From positions 1-7,160 of the forward strand of contig JAFSAK010000025.1 in NCBI GenBank assembly GCA_017441045.1: DNA of 7,160 nucleotides, written 5' to 3'. Positions 1-6,589 of this stretch are shown here, in pieces. Source of the DNA: Clostridia bacterium. GTDB taxonomy: Bacteria > Bacillota_A > Clostridia > Oscillospirales > Acutalibacteraceae. Every line of letters starts with the position of its first letter. Position 1 is the first letter of the stretch. The notes under the pieces are model-generated. The model was given only the letters and a program-made list of their open reading frames with translations. It did not search any database and was not told the DNA's origin. The translations under genes were made by a program, and so were the position numbers.

Positions 1-781
1 TAACCTTTGGCTCGTTGAAGACAACTGCGATGCTTTAGGCACCCAGTATACCATTGACGGTGAAACCCGTTTCAGCGGTACTTGGGGCGATATCGGTACC
101 TCCAGCTTCTATCCTCCCCATCATATGACAATGGGCGAAGGCGGCTGTGTTTACACCAATAATCCCCTTTTAAACCGTCTTATCCTTTCCTATCGTGACT
201 GGGGCAGAGATTGTATCTGTCCTTCAGGTATGGACAACTTCTGCAAACACCGTTTCGAAGGTCAGTATGGCGAATTACCCCGCGGTTACGACCATAAATA
301 TGTATATTCCCATTTCGGTTATAATCTTAAGGTTACCGATTTGCAGGCGGCAGTAGGTTGCGAACAGCTTAAAAAGTTCCCCTCATTTATTGAAAGACGC
401 CGTCATAACTGGGATCGCTTGCGCGCCGCTCTTGAGCCCGTAGCAGACAAGCTCATTCTCCCCGAGGCCGCAGAAAACAGCCGTCCTTCTTGGTTTGGCT
501 TCCTCATTTCCGTTAAGGAAGATAGCGGTCTTGACCGTAACACCGTTACAAAATATATTGAAGACAAGAATGTTCAGACCCGTCTTTTATTCTCGGGCAA
601 CCTTGTTAAGCATCCTTGCTTCGACGAAATTCGAGGCACCGATGCATATAGAGTTTCGGGCGACCTTACCGTTACCGATTTCATTATGAACAACTCTTTC
701 TGGGTAGGCGTATATCCCGGTATGACTGATGAAATGATTGACTATATGGCAAGCGTTATCATCGAGGCAGTTAATCAGTAA
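1..781 (+). CDS. rfbH: RfbH/DdhC (E1)-type CDP-4-keto-6-deoxy-D-glucose 3-dehydrase, 5'-truncated
   Basis: The reading frame is open from base 2 to the TAA at 779-781 and gives the last 259 residues of a protein usually about 435 residues long; the N-terminal ~180 residues lie upstream of the window. It belongs to the DegT/DnrJ/EryC1 aminotransferase fold. The Schiff-base lysine is replaced by His: FYPPHHMTMGEGG puts H40 (visible numbering) where K sits in the SFxxxK....GEGG motif. That swap marks the PMP-dependent 3-dehydrases, which remove the C-3 hydroxyl of CDP-4-keto-6-deoxyglucose in the cytoplasm. Cysteines C9, C71, C73 and C81 give C-X61-C-X-C-X7-C, matching the [2Fe-2S] pattern known for Yersinia E1 (C-X57-C-X-C-X7-C) with four extra residues before the His. 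DWGRDC and YDHKYVYSHFGYNLK are also family-typical. Electrons normally come from a separate E3 reductase, not seen here. The product would be a CDP-3,6-dideoxy-4-keto-hexose. The call is very secure; the final sugar is inferred from neighbours. Confidence 0.95.
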   Translation, partial: NLWLVEDNCDALGTQYTIDGETRFSGTWGDIGTSSFYPPHHMTMGEGGCVYTNNPLLNRLILSYRDWGRDCICPSGMDNFCKHRFEGQYGELPRGYDHKYVYSHFGYNLKVTDLQAAVGCEQLKKFPSFIERRRHNWDRLRAALEPVADKLILPEAAENSRPSWFGFLISVKEDSGLDRNTVTKYIEDKNVQTRLLFSGNLVKHPCFDEIRGTDAYRVSGDLTVTDFIMNNSFWVGVYPGMTDEMIDYMASVIIEAVNQ

Positions 782-782
782 A

Positions 783-1277
783 ATGAAACTCAAAGAACTT
801 TTAAAAACCGAAAAATTTGCGGCGTTTATTCAGTTTGTTAAATTCTGCATTGTCGGTGTTAGTAACACGCTTATTTCCTATGGAATTGATATGCTGTGTT
901 TCTATGTGCTTTTCGGATTTCTCGATTTTCAAGGGGCGGTTAATCTCCTGTCAAAAATAGGTTTAACCGCTTCTGCAGATACAGTTAAAACGGTTATTGC
1001 CTCTATATTGGCCTTCGTTATAAGCGTTACCAATTCTTATTTCTGGAACAATCGTTTTGTATTTAAAGCGGGAAACTCCACCTTTAAAGACCATTTAAAA
1101 TCTTATTTCAAAACATTTCTTTGTTATGGCGTAACGGGACTTATTATTTCCCCCGTTATTAAGGTTTTGCTTGTGAACGCAAGCATACCCTACGCCATAG
1201 CAAGTTTTGGCTCGCTTATTGTAACAATCCCCATAAACTTTATCCTCAATAAGTTTTGGGCATTTAAAAAGCAATAA
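783..1277 (+). CDS. GtrA-family membrane protein (putative polyprenyl-phosphate-sugar flippase)
   Basis: This 164-residue, highly hydrophobic protein has the GtrA fold signature: FCIVGVSNTLISYG at about residues 21-34, NSYFWNNRFVFK at 84-95, and PINFILNKFWAFK near the C-terminus (150-162). About four membrane segments are predicted by eye (roughly 17-45, 70-90, 105-125, 130-155). GtrA proteins are thought to move undecaprenyl-phosphate-linked monosaccharides across the cytoplasmic membrane, classically with a GtrB synthase and a dedicated membrane glycosyltransferase; substrates vary widely in the family. The ATG at 783 is chosen over an in-frame ATG at 738 because the 738 version would overlap rfbH by 44 nt and add a non-hydrophobic leader unlike the family. 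Only one base separates the rfbH stop from 783, which suggests translational coupling; the nearest purine-rich site (GAGG, 764-767) is too distant to be a good ribosome binding site. No GtrB partner is in the window. The family call is firm, the substrate unknown. Confidence 0.88.
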   Translation: MKLKELLKTEKFAAFIQFVKFCIVGVSNTLISYGIDMLCFYVLFGFLDFQGAVNLLSKIGLTASADTVKTVIASILAFVISVTNSYFWNNRFVFKAGNSTFKDHLKSYFKTFLCYGVTGLIISPVIKVLLVNASIPYAIASFGSLIVTIPINFILNKFWAFKKQ

Positions 1278-1281
1278 TGCC

Positions 1282-1300
1282 CTGATTTATTGCCAATCAG
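1282..1300 (+). repeat. Small intergenic inverted repeat before the first glycosyltransferase gene
   Basis: CTGATT (1282-1287) and AATCAG (1295-1300) are perfect inverted copies around a 7-nt loop, in the 42-nt gap between the GtrA gene and the next CDS. No T-run follows, so it is not a standard intrinsic terminator. It could be a weak mRNA hairpin just upstream of the ribosome binding site, or chance. Confidence 0.3.
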
Positions 1301-1307
1301 TTTAGTC

Positions 1308-1313
1308 GGGAGG
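1308..1313 (+). promoter_or_regulatory. Ribosome binding site fixing the start at 1320
   Basis: GGGAGG lies 6 nt before the ATG at 1320. It decides against an in-frame TTG at 1290, which would place this site inside the coding region and has no Shine-Dalgarno sequence of its own. Confidence 0.8.
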
Positions 1314-1319
1314 TCTTAT

Positions 1320-3356
1320 ATGTCCGGTATCGGTTTAGATAATAACAGTATAAAAAAAGACACATATATAAAATATGCGGACATCATCGCTCTATGCTTT
1401 TCATTGGTTGTTTACGCATTATTTAATCTTCTTTTGGTGAATAAGTTTTTCCCCATTACTGAAGGTTGGTTTCAGGATGCCGCAAACTATATAAACAACG
1501 GAGAAACCATATATAAAGATTTCTATATGTTTATTCCGCCCGGTTTTCCAATGCTTACCTCTGCCATAAGCGCATTATCCGATAATGCATTTATAATATT
1601 CCGCTTAATCGGTGTTGCCGAGCGCCTTGCTATGTTGGCCCTCGTATACCGTATGTTGCGGCGATTATTTAGCCCTATGGTTTCGGCAGTTTCGGCTTTA
1701 ACGGGCGCCGTTGTATATATCGCAAATGTTCAAGAAATATTTTACGGATATTATCAAACTTCACTTTTTCTCGGATTAATCGGCGTTTGGCTTTGTATCC
1801 GTATGTATGAAACTTTTGAAGAAAATCCGTATATTCATGCTTTTTTCTTTGGTTTCTGCGCGGCGGCTTCCTTTATGGTTAAGCAAACTTTGGGACTTTT
1901 ACTTTCCCTTGCCGTTGGCGTTATGTTTTTGGCGGCAGTTTATTTCGTAAATATGAAAAAAGCCCTTAAAGTTTTGGGCATCGTTGTTGTGGGATGCGCC
2001 GTATTTTTCGCCGGCGCTATTATGACAATGTTCTTTACGGATACGCTTATTCCCTTTGTGAAACAGGTTTTCGGCGGCGCAAGTTCTAAAGGCAGTTTAT
2101 TATCTGTCTTATTCGGATTTATTCCCCGAATTCTCACACCAAACGCTTTGATTCTCGGCGGATTTTTCTTGGTATTTTATGTTCTTAATGTTATCAAAGA
2201 AAAATTCAGTGGCCCCAAAACCCAATTAATATGCGATATCATCCAGTGGATGCTCATATTGGCCGTAAGCGTATGGTTGATAGTTGTTTTGGTTGATGCC
2301 GTTAAAAACCGCGACCAAGCATTTCCTGTTACTTGGAAATTAATCCTTTTATTAGTAATAGGTTTCTTAATTTTGGGACTTGGATTTGCCTTTATGTGCT
2401 CAAAAGAAAGTTCCAAAAAACACTGGGCTATTGCCCCTTCGATTATGTTGGCAGGATTTGTCTTTTTATTCAGAACAATAACATCTGCCAAGCAAAGTTT
2501 ATTTAATTTTTTCCAGTTGCGTGACTTCCGTCAGCATTTCTTATTTGCAATTTTCTTGGCCGAATTTTTAATTTCTGTATATTTGCTATACCTTGTTGCC
2601 ATTAAAAAGGACCGTTCAAAAACGGTGGGACTTATTATTTGTGTGGCTTCGTGGAGTATTATGTATGTTCACGGTTTTTCTTACACTATAGAGGACCACA
2701 GCGCGTTTCTTTCGGTTTCTTTGTTTATGGGTTATCTGCTTTCGGCGCCTATATCGGTTAAGAAAGCAAAACAGGTACTTGCTCTTATATTGGCTTGTTT
2801 TACAGTGCTCACGGTATTTTATCAGCGAAATTGGTTTACTTATCATTGGTGGGGAGTTAATATGACCAACACCACCTATGATGCCACCGCAACCTTTGAT
2901 GACCCACATCTTAAAGGAATTTATGCAAACAGCGAAACTACCGTTCCGATGAACGAAATATATCATCTGGTTGAACAATATAAAAAGGAAGATTCAACTC
3001 TCTATTCGTTCCCACACATTGCATATTTCAATGTTATGGCAAATCTTCCTTCGCCAACTTTTGCCAAGACTCACTATTTTGATGTTTGTTCCGATAATCA
3101 GGCCAAGGCGGATGCAACCGTCTTATTGCAAAACCCGCCCGATTTCATAGTTTGGATGGATATGCCCGAAGAAACCTGGTTAATTCACGAAGAATTATTC
3201 CGAAACGAAGAAGCCAGCGGTCAAAGGGACATTCAAAAGGCCTATCAAGCTCTGGTTGAAAGCGGAAGTTATTCGCTTTTAGGTGTATATCGCATCTATA
3301 GTTCCGACCCTATATATCTTTGGGTCAGCAATGAACTAAAGATTCAAACCAATTAA
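1320..3356 (+). CDS. Large polytopic GT-C-type membrane glycosyltransferase (GT39/ArnT-like architecture)
   Basis: The 678-residue protein starts with a short cytoplasmic tail and a first membrane segment at about 20-40. An outside loop follows containing TEGWFQDAANYI (47-58) and IYKDFYMFIPPGFP (64-77). An acidic residue before an amphipathic helix, then a DF and a PP pair in the first large loop, is the usual layout of GT-C enzymes that use polyprenyl-phosphate sugars (PMT/ArnT-like); E48, D53 and D67 are candidate catalytic or metal residues. About 12-14 membrane segments run to roughly residue 500. Residues 502-678 are hydrophilic and probably extracytoplasmic, with family-like stretches such as PTFAKTHYFDVC and PPDFIVWMDMP. 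Substrate and acceptor cannot be read from the sequence. Placement directly after GtrA suggests it uses a lipid-linked sugar delivered to the outer face. A polymerase (Wzy-like) or ligase role is less likely because of the GT-C-like first loop, but is not excluded. Confidence 0.72.
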   Translation: MSGIGLDNNSIKKDTYIKYADIIALCFSLVVYALFNLLLVNKFFPITEGWFQDAANYINNGETIYKDFYMFIPPGFPMLTSAISALSDNAFIIFRLIGVAERLAMLALVYRMLRRLFSPMVSAVSALTGAVVYIANVQEIFYGYYQTSLFLGLIGVWLCIRMYETFEENPYIHAFFFGFCAAASFMVKQTLGLLLSLAVGVMFLAAVYFVNMKKALKVLGIVVVGCAVFFAGAIMTMFFTDTLIPFVKQVFGGASSKGSLLSVLFGFIPRILTPNALILGGFFLVFYVLNVIKEKFSGPKTQLICDIIQWMLILAVSVWLIVVLVDAVKNRDQAFPVTWKLILLLVIGFLILGLGFAFMCSKESSKKHWAIAPSIMLAGFVFLFRTITSAKQSLFNFFQLRDFRQHFLFAIFLAEFLISVYLLYLVAIKKDRSKTVGLIICVASWSIMYVHGFSYTIEDHSAFLSVSLFMGYLLSAPISVKKAKQVLALILACFTVLTVFYQRNWFTYHWWGVNMTNTTYDATATFDDPHLKGIYANSETTVPMNEIYHLVEQYKKEDSTLYSFPHIAYFNVMANLPSPTFAKTHYFDVCSDNQAKADATVLLQNPPDFIVWMDMPEETWLIHEELFRNEEASGQRDIQKAYQALVESGSYSLLGVYRIYSSDPIYLWVSNELKIQTN

Positions 3357-3460
3357 ACTTTTTCGAAATTTTATAAACTCCGTGGCAATTAATTCCGCCG
3401 CACAACAAGGAGCGTGACGAAGGTTTTTGCTCGCGTCTATTCTCCGAAGGAGGCATCAGT
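3357..3460 (+). promoter_or_regulatory. Longest intergenic gap: possible 5' leader with competing hairpins over the RBS
   Basis: This 104-nt gap is the largest in the window. CTCC at 3442-3445 can pair in two exclusive ways. It can pair with GGAG at 3409-3412, reinforced by GACG (3416-3419) with CGTC (3434-3437). Alternatively it can pair with GGAG at 3449-3452 inside the Shine-Dalgarno sequence across a GAA loop. The second form would hide the ribosome binding site of the next gene; the first would free it. Stems are short (4 bp each), so this is a suggestion only. No convincing -35/-10 pair or T-run terminator is visible. Confidence 0.3.
3447..3453 (+). promoter_or_regulatory. Strong ribosome binding site supporting a TTG start at 3461
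   Basis: AAGGAGG, close to a full complement of the 16S rRNA 3' end, sits 7 nt before TTG 3461. There is no in-frame ATG at a comparable distance, so TTG is the start. Confidence 0.88.
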
Positions 3461-4732
3461 TTGAAAGAAAAATATAAAATCGCCTTTGGGGCGGCTACAA
3501 CCCCTCAAAAAATATTCGTTTTCGGGACTTTAACGCTTTTAGCATATACGGTTATTACCTTCTTTTTTACGGGGGGACGTAGCTTCTATATGCTTTTGCA
3601 TCCCGATACTCAGGATACAATGATGGATTTCTTTAATAGTATCTACGATGCTAATTTCTTAAATCCTTATGCCGATAAAGGCAATATTTATCCCGCAATT
3701 TGTCTTCTCTACTATAGATTTTGCGGCAACTTTATGAATCCCGAATTCTCCACCTCTTTTCAGTGGAGAAACGACCAATGGGGCCTTATTACCTGCGCTC
3801 TTATTTTGGCTTTTACTTGTATTATCATCTATACCCTTTTAAAACCAAAAGAGATAAAATCACTTGTAGACAGATATTTCTATATAGTACTCATTACAGG
3901 TACCGTTCCCTTCTGGTATTGCTATGAAAGAGGAAATATTATTCTTCAGGCCCTTATGTTCCTTTTGGTTTTTATACGCTTTTATAAGAGTGATAATAAA
4001 TTTCTTAGAGAACTTGCCCTAATATGTTTGGCAATTGCCACCGCCATTAAGATTTATCCCGTATTTTTCGGTTTGCTTCTTATAAAAAATAAAATGTGGA
4101 AAGAATCCTTACGCGCCGTTATTTACGGAATAATATTCTTCTTCCTTCCCTTTATTGTTTTCGGCGGCCTCGATGCCATTAAACTGATGGTGGAAAACAT
4201 CTTCGCCACCGATGCAAAAATGAAGATCTTTGGCTTTGGTTATAAGGTAAATTTAAGCAACACTCTGGCCTTCCTTTCCAAACTTACGGGAATTGAGTTA
4301 ACCGTTTCCCGCACATTCTGCTTTGTTTTCGTCTTTATTTTAGGCGGCACTGTATTCTTGCTCTCTAAAGAAACTTGGAAACTCGAGGCGGTTTTGGGCG
4401 CGGCGGTTATCCTTATTGCAGGTTTCAGCTATACCTATACTCTGCTTTATATGGTTATACCCCTTGTAACATATTTTGAAAGCCGCAGCGAACGGGGATT
4501 TATCGATTATATTTATATGATTCTTTTCGTATGTATGTTTGCCCCATTCTCCTTCGGCGATTACGACTTTTTCGGTATCGACCCCGATGCTTTTTATAGG
4601 TTAGGTCTTACTACTACTATATCGAGTTTGGCGCTCGTAGCGCTTTTATGCCTACTCGCCATTGATACCCTTTATCCCTACTTTAGAAAAGTTATATTTA
4701 AAAACAAAACAAAAGCGGAATTACCCGCATAA
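3461..4732 (+). CDS. Polytopic membrane glycosyltransferase, GT87/DUF2029-like
   Basis: The 423-residue protein has about ten membrane segments, the first at roughly 18-36. An outside loop then carries D49, D52 and D56 (HPDTQDTMMDFF), where GT-C enzymes keep their catalytic acidic residue. Two motifs point to GT87/DUF2029: WYCYERGN at 152-159, where the family has an R-G-N/Q after a membrane segment, and AIKIYPV at 195-201, the family's conserved K-x-YP. Length matches the usual ~400 residues. Known GT87 members are polyprenyl-phosphate-mannose-dependent mannosyltransferases of actinobacterial lipoglycans, acting on the outer face; the sugar used here is unknown. Translation starts at TTG behind a strong AAGGAGG. 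It follows another membrane glycosyltransferase and ends 19 nt before the ThDP enzyme. A flippase- or polymerase-like role is the main alternative. Confidence 0.75.
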   Translation: MKEKYKIAFGAATTPQKIFVFGTLTLLAYTVITFFFTGGRSFYMLLHPDTQDTMMDFFNSIYDANFLNPYADKGNIYPAICLLYYRFCGNFMNPEFSTSFQWRNDQWGLITCALILAFTCIIIYTLLKPKEIKSLVDRYFYIVLITGTVPFWYCYERGNIILQALMFLLVFIRFYKSDNKFLRELALICLAIATAIKIYPVFFGLLLIKNKMWKESLRAVIYGIIFFFLPFIVFGGLDAIKLMVENIFATDAKMKIFGFGYKVNLSNTLAFLSKLTGIELTVSRTFCFVFVFILGGTVFLLSKETWKLEAVLGAAVILIAGFSYTYTLLYMVIPLVTYFESRSERGFIDYIYMILFVCMFAPFSFGDYDFFGIDPDAFYRLGLTTTISSLALVALLCLLAIDTLYPYFRKVIFKNKTKAELPA

Positions 4733-4736
4733 AAAA

Positions 4737-4744
4737 TTAAGGAG
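4737..4744 (+). promoter_or_regulatory. Ribosome binding site fixing the start at 4752
   Basis: TTAAGGAG ends 7 nt before ATG 4752. It decides against an in-frame ATG at 4662, which would overlap the upstream gene by 71 nt and add 30 basic, non-family residues. Confidence 0.85.
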
Positions 4745-4751
4745 TCCCATC

Positions 4752-6584
4752 ATGAAACAAAGACTTGCAGATTATGTTGCCGATTTTTTAGTTGCTAAAG
4801 GTGTTACCGATGTGTTTTCCGTAGTTGGCGGAGGCGCTATGCACCTTAATGACGCTCTCGGCCATCACGAAAACCTAAAGGTGACCTATAACCATCACGA
4901 GCAGGCAAGCGCCATTGCGGCCGAGGCCTATGCCCGACTTGACAACAAAATCGCCGCTTTGTGCGTTACCACCGGCCCTGGAGGCACCAATGCTTTAACG
5001 GGTGTTGTTGGCGGTTGGCTTGATTCTATTCCTATGTTTGTAATTTCTGGTCAGGTGCGTTATGATACCACCGCCCGCTATGCTCTTGAGTTCACCGAAA
5101 CTCCCCTTCGCGCTATGGGTGACCAGGAATATGATATTGTTAAATCAGTAGAGCCCATGACCAAGTATGCGGTTATGATTGAGGACCCCACCCGAATCCG
5201 CTACGAACTTGAAAAGGCATGGCACCTTGCAACCACGGGCAGACCCGGTCCTGTTTGGGTGGATATTCCCGTAAACTTCCAAGGCGGATTCATCGAAACT
5301 GATGAACTTGAGGGCTATAATCCAGAAGAGGACGATAAACTTCTTCCTCCTGAAGTGGATGATGCTACCATCGATACGGTTATCGAAAAAATCAAGAACG
5401 CCAAGCGCCCCGTTTTCCATGCGGGTTACGGAATTCGCCTTTCGGGCGGTTTTGAAAAGTTCAGAAGCGTTCTCGAAAAACTCAATATTCCCATCGTTAC
5501 CTATTGGAACGCCATTGATTTAATAGAATCCGACCATCCTTTATACTGCGGCAGAGCAGGAAATATGGGCGACCGCGCAGGTAACTGGGCAATTCAGAAT
5601 GCCGACCTTATTTTAGCAGTCGGCACCCGTATATCCATTCGTCAAACCGGCTATAACTGGAAAACTTGGGCAAGAAATGCCGAAGTTATTATGGTGGATA
5701 TTGATAAGGCAGAACTTAAGAAACCTACTTTGCACGTTGAATATCCCGTTTGGGCAGATGCAAAGGATTTCCTTACTAAACTTGATAATAAACTTATCGG
5801 CAAGATATACAAAGGCGAAGAATGGCTTTCGGCCTGCCGCGGATGGAAGGAAAAATATCCCGTTGTCCGCGAAGACCAGAAGGCAGAAAACGGCGAAACC
5901 GCCAATGTTTATGCCTTTGTTGACTATATGAGCCGCCAGCTCCCCGAAAATGCACTGACCGCCGTATCCAACGGCGCTTGCTGCGTTGTAGGCCATCAAG
6001 CGTACCATATTAAAAAAGGCGCCCGTTTCGCTAATAACAGCGCAGTTGCAAGTATGGGTTACGGACTTCCCGCCGCTATTGGTACCTGCATAGGCGGCGG
6101 AAGAAAAGAAACTATATGTCTTGAAGGCGATGGCTCCATAATGATGAATCTGCAAGAACTTCAGACCATCCTTACAAATCGCCTTCCCATCAAGATTTTC
6201 CTTATAAATAATAGCGGATATCACTCTATCCGTATAACACAAACCAACCTTTTCTCTCATCACTGCAAGGTAGGTATCGGCGAAGAATCGGGCGACCTTT
6301 CCTTCCCCGAGTTTGAGAAACTGGCCCGCGCCTTCGGCTATACCTATTTCTCGGCTCATAGCAACGAGGAAATGAAGACCGCGGTTAATAATACCTTAAA
6401 TACCGAAGGTCCCGTTTTCTGCGAAATATTTACCGATACAAAGCAGGTTTGGGAACCCAAGAGCAGTACCAAACGTCTGCCCGACGGAACCCTCGTAAGT
6501 CCTCCCCTTGAGGACCTGGCTCCCTTCCTTCCCCGCGAAGAATTAAGAGAAATTATGTTTGTTCCACTTATTGATGAGGAATAG
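4752..6584 (+). CDS. ThDP-dependent acetolactate-synthase-superfamily enzyme, YerE-like (sugar branch-forming candidate)
   Basis: The 610-residue protein has the three-domain layout of the acetolactate synthase/pyruvate oxidase superfamily. The N-terminal pyrimidine-binding domain (~1-180) contains GGGAMHLND and HHEQASAIAAEAYAR, with E50 as the conserved glutamate that activates ThDP, then TTGPGGTN (73-80). The middle Rossmann-like domain (~200-345) could hold FAD. The C-terminal domain carries the ThDP/Mg signature: GDGS at 459-462 and NN at 486-487, the standard spacing. No regulatory-subunit gene or other ilv genes are nearby. The setting with RfbH upstream and an SDR 5 nt downstream resembles Yersinia yerE-yerF, where YerE decarboxylates pyruvate and adds an acetyl unit to C-4 of CDP-3,6-dideoxy-4-keto-glucose. 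That role is inferred from context and family; the superfamily call itself is secure. Alternatives are another 2-keto-acid decarboxylase/ligase acting on a sugar, or housekeeping acetolactate synthase (unlikely here). Confidence 0.85.
   Translation: MKQRLADYVADFLVAKGVTDVFSVVGGGAMHLNDALGHHENLKVTYNHHEQASAIAAEAYARLDNKIAALCVTTGPGGTNALTGVVGGWLDSIPMFVISGQVRYDTTARYALEFTETPLRAMGDQEYDIVKSVEPMTKYAVMIEDPTRIRYELEKAWHLATTGRPGPVWVDIPVNFQGGFIETDELEGYNPEEDDKLLPPEVDDATIDTVIEKIKNAKRPVFHAGYGIRLSGGFEKFRSVLEKLNIPIVTYWNAIDLIESDHPLYCGRAGNMGDRAGNWAIQNADLILAVGTRISIRQTGYNWKTWARNAEVIMVDIDKAELKKPTLHVEYPVWADAKDFLTKLDNKLIGKIYKGEEWLSACRGWKEKYPVVREDQKAENGETANVYAFVDYMSRQLPENALTAVSNGACCVVGHQAYHIKKGARFANNSAVASMGYGLPAAIGTCIGGGRKETICLEGDGSIMMNLQELQTILTNRLPIKIFLINNSGYHSIRITQTNLFSHHCKVGIGEESGDLSFPEFEKLARAFGYTYFSAHSNEEMKTAVNNTLNTEGPVFCEIFTDTKQVWEPKSSTKRLPDGTLVSPPLEDLAPFLPREELREIMFVPLIDEE
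6576..6580 (+). promoter_or_regulatory. Ribosome binding site embedded in the end of the ThDP gene
   Basis: GAGGA overlaps the last codons of the upstream CDS and lies 9 nt before ATG 6590, so translation of the SDR gene is probably coupled to the ThDP gene. Confidence 0.6.
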
Positions 6585-6589
6585 ATTAA

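Noticed and set aside
738..782. Earlier ATG start for the GtrA gene
   Set aside because: It would overlap rfbH and add 15 residues that do not look like GtrA N-termini; ATG 783 directly after the rfbH stop fits better.
1290..1319. TTG start ten codons upstream of the first glycosyltransferase
   Set aside because: No ribosome binding site precedes it, while GGGAGG is correctly spaced before ATG 1320.
3372..3377. TATAAA as a possible -10 box in the 104-nt gap
   Set aside because: No plausible -35 element at about 17 nt upstream (the region is the end of the preceding CDS), and AT-rich hexamers are common here.
4662..4751. ATG start 30 codons upstream of the ThDP enzyme
   Set aside because: It overlaps the upstream membrane-protein gene in another frame, and TTAAGGAG is well placed before ATG 4752.
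5613..6359. Long 248-codon open frame on the minus strand inside the ThDP gene
   Set aside because: It lies fully antisense to a strongly supported CDS with clear ThDP motifs, and its translation shows no recognisable family features; it is a shadow frame.
4752..6584. Housekeeping acetolactate synthase (IlvB) for branched-chain amino acids
   Set aside because: No small subunit or ilv/leu genes adjoin it, and both neighbours belong to glycan biosynthesis.
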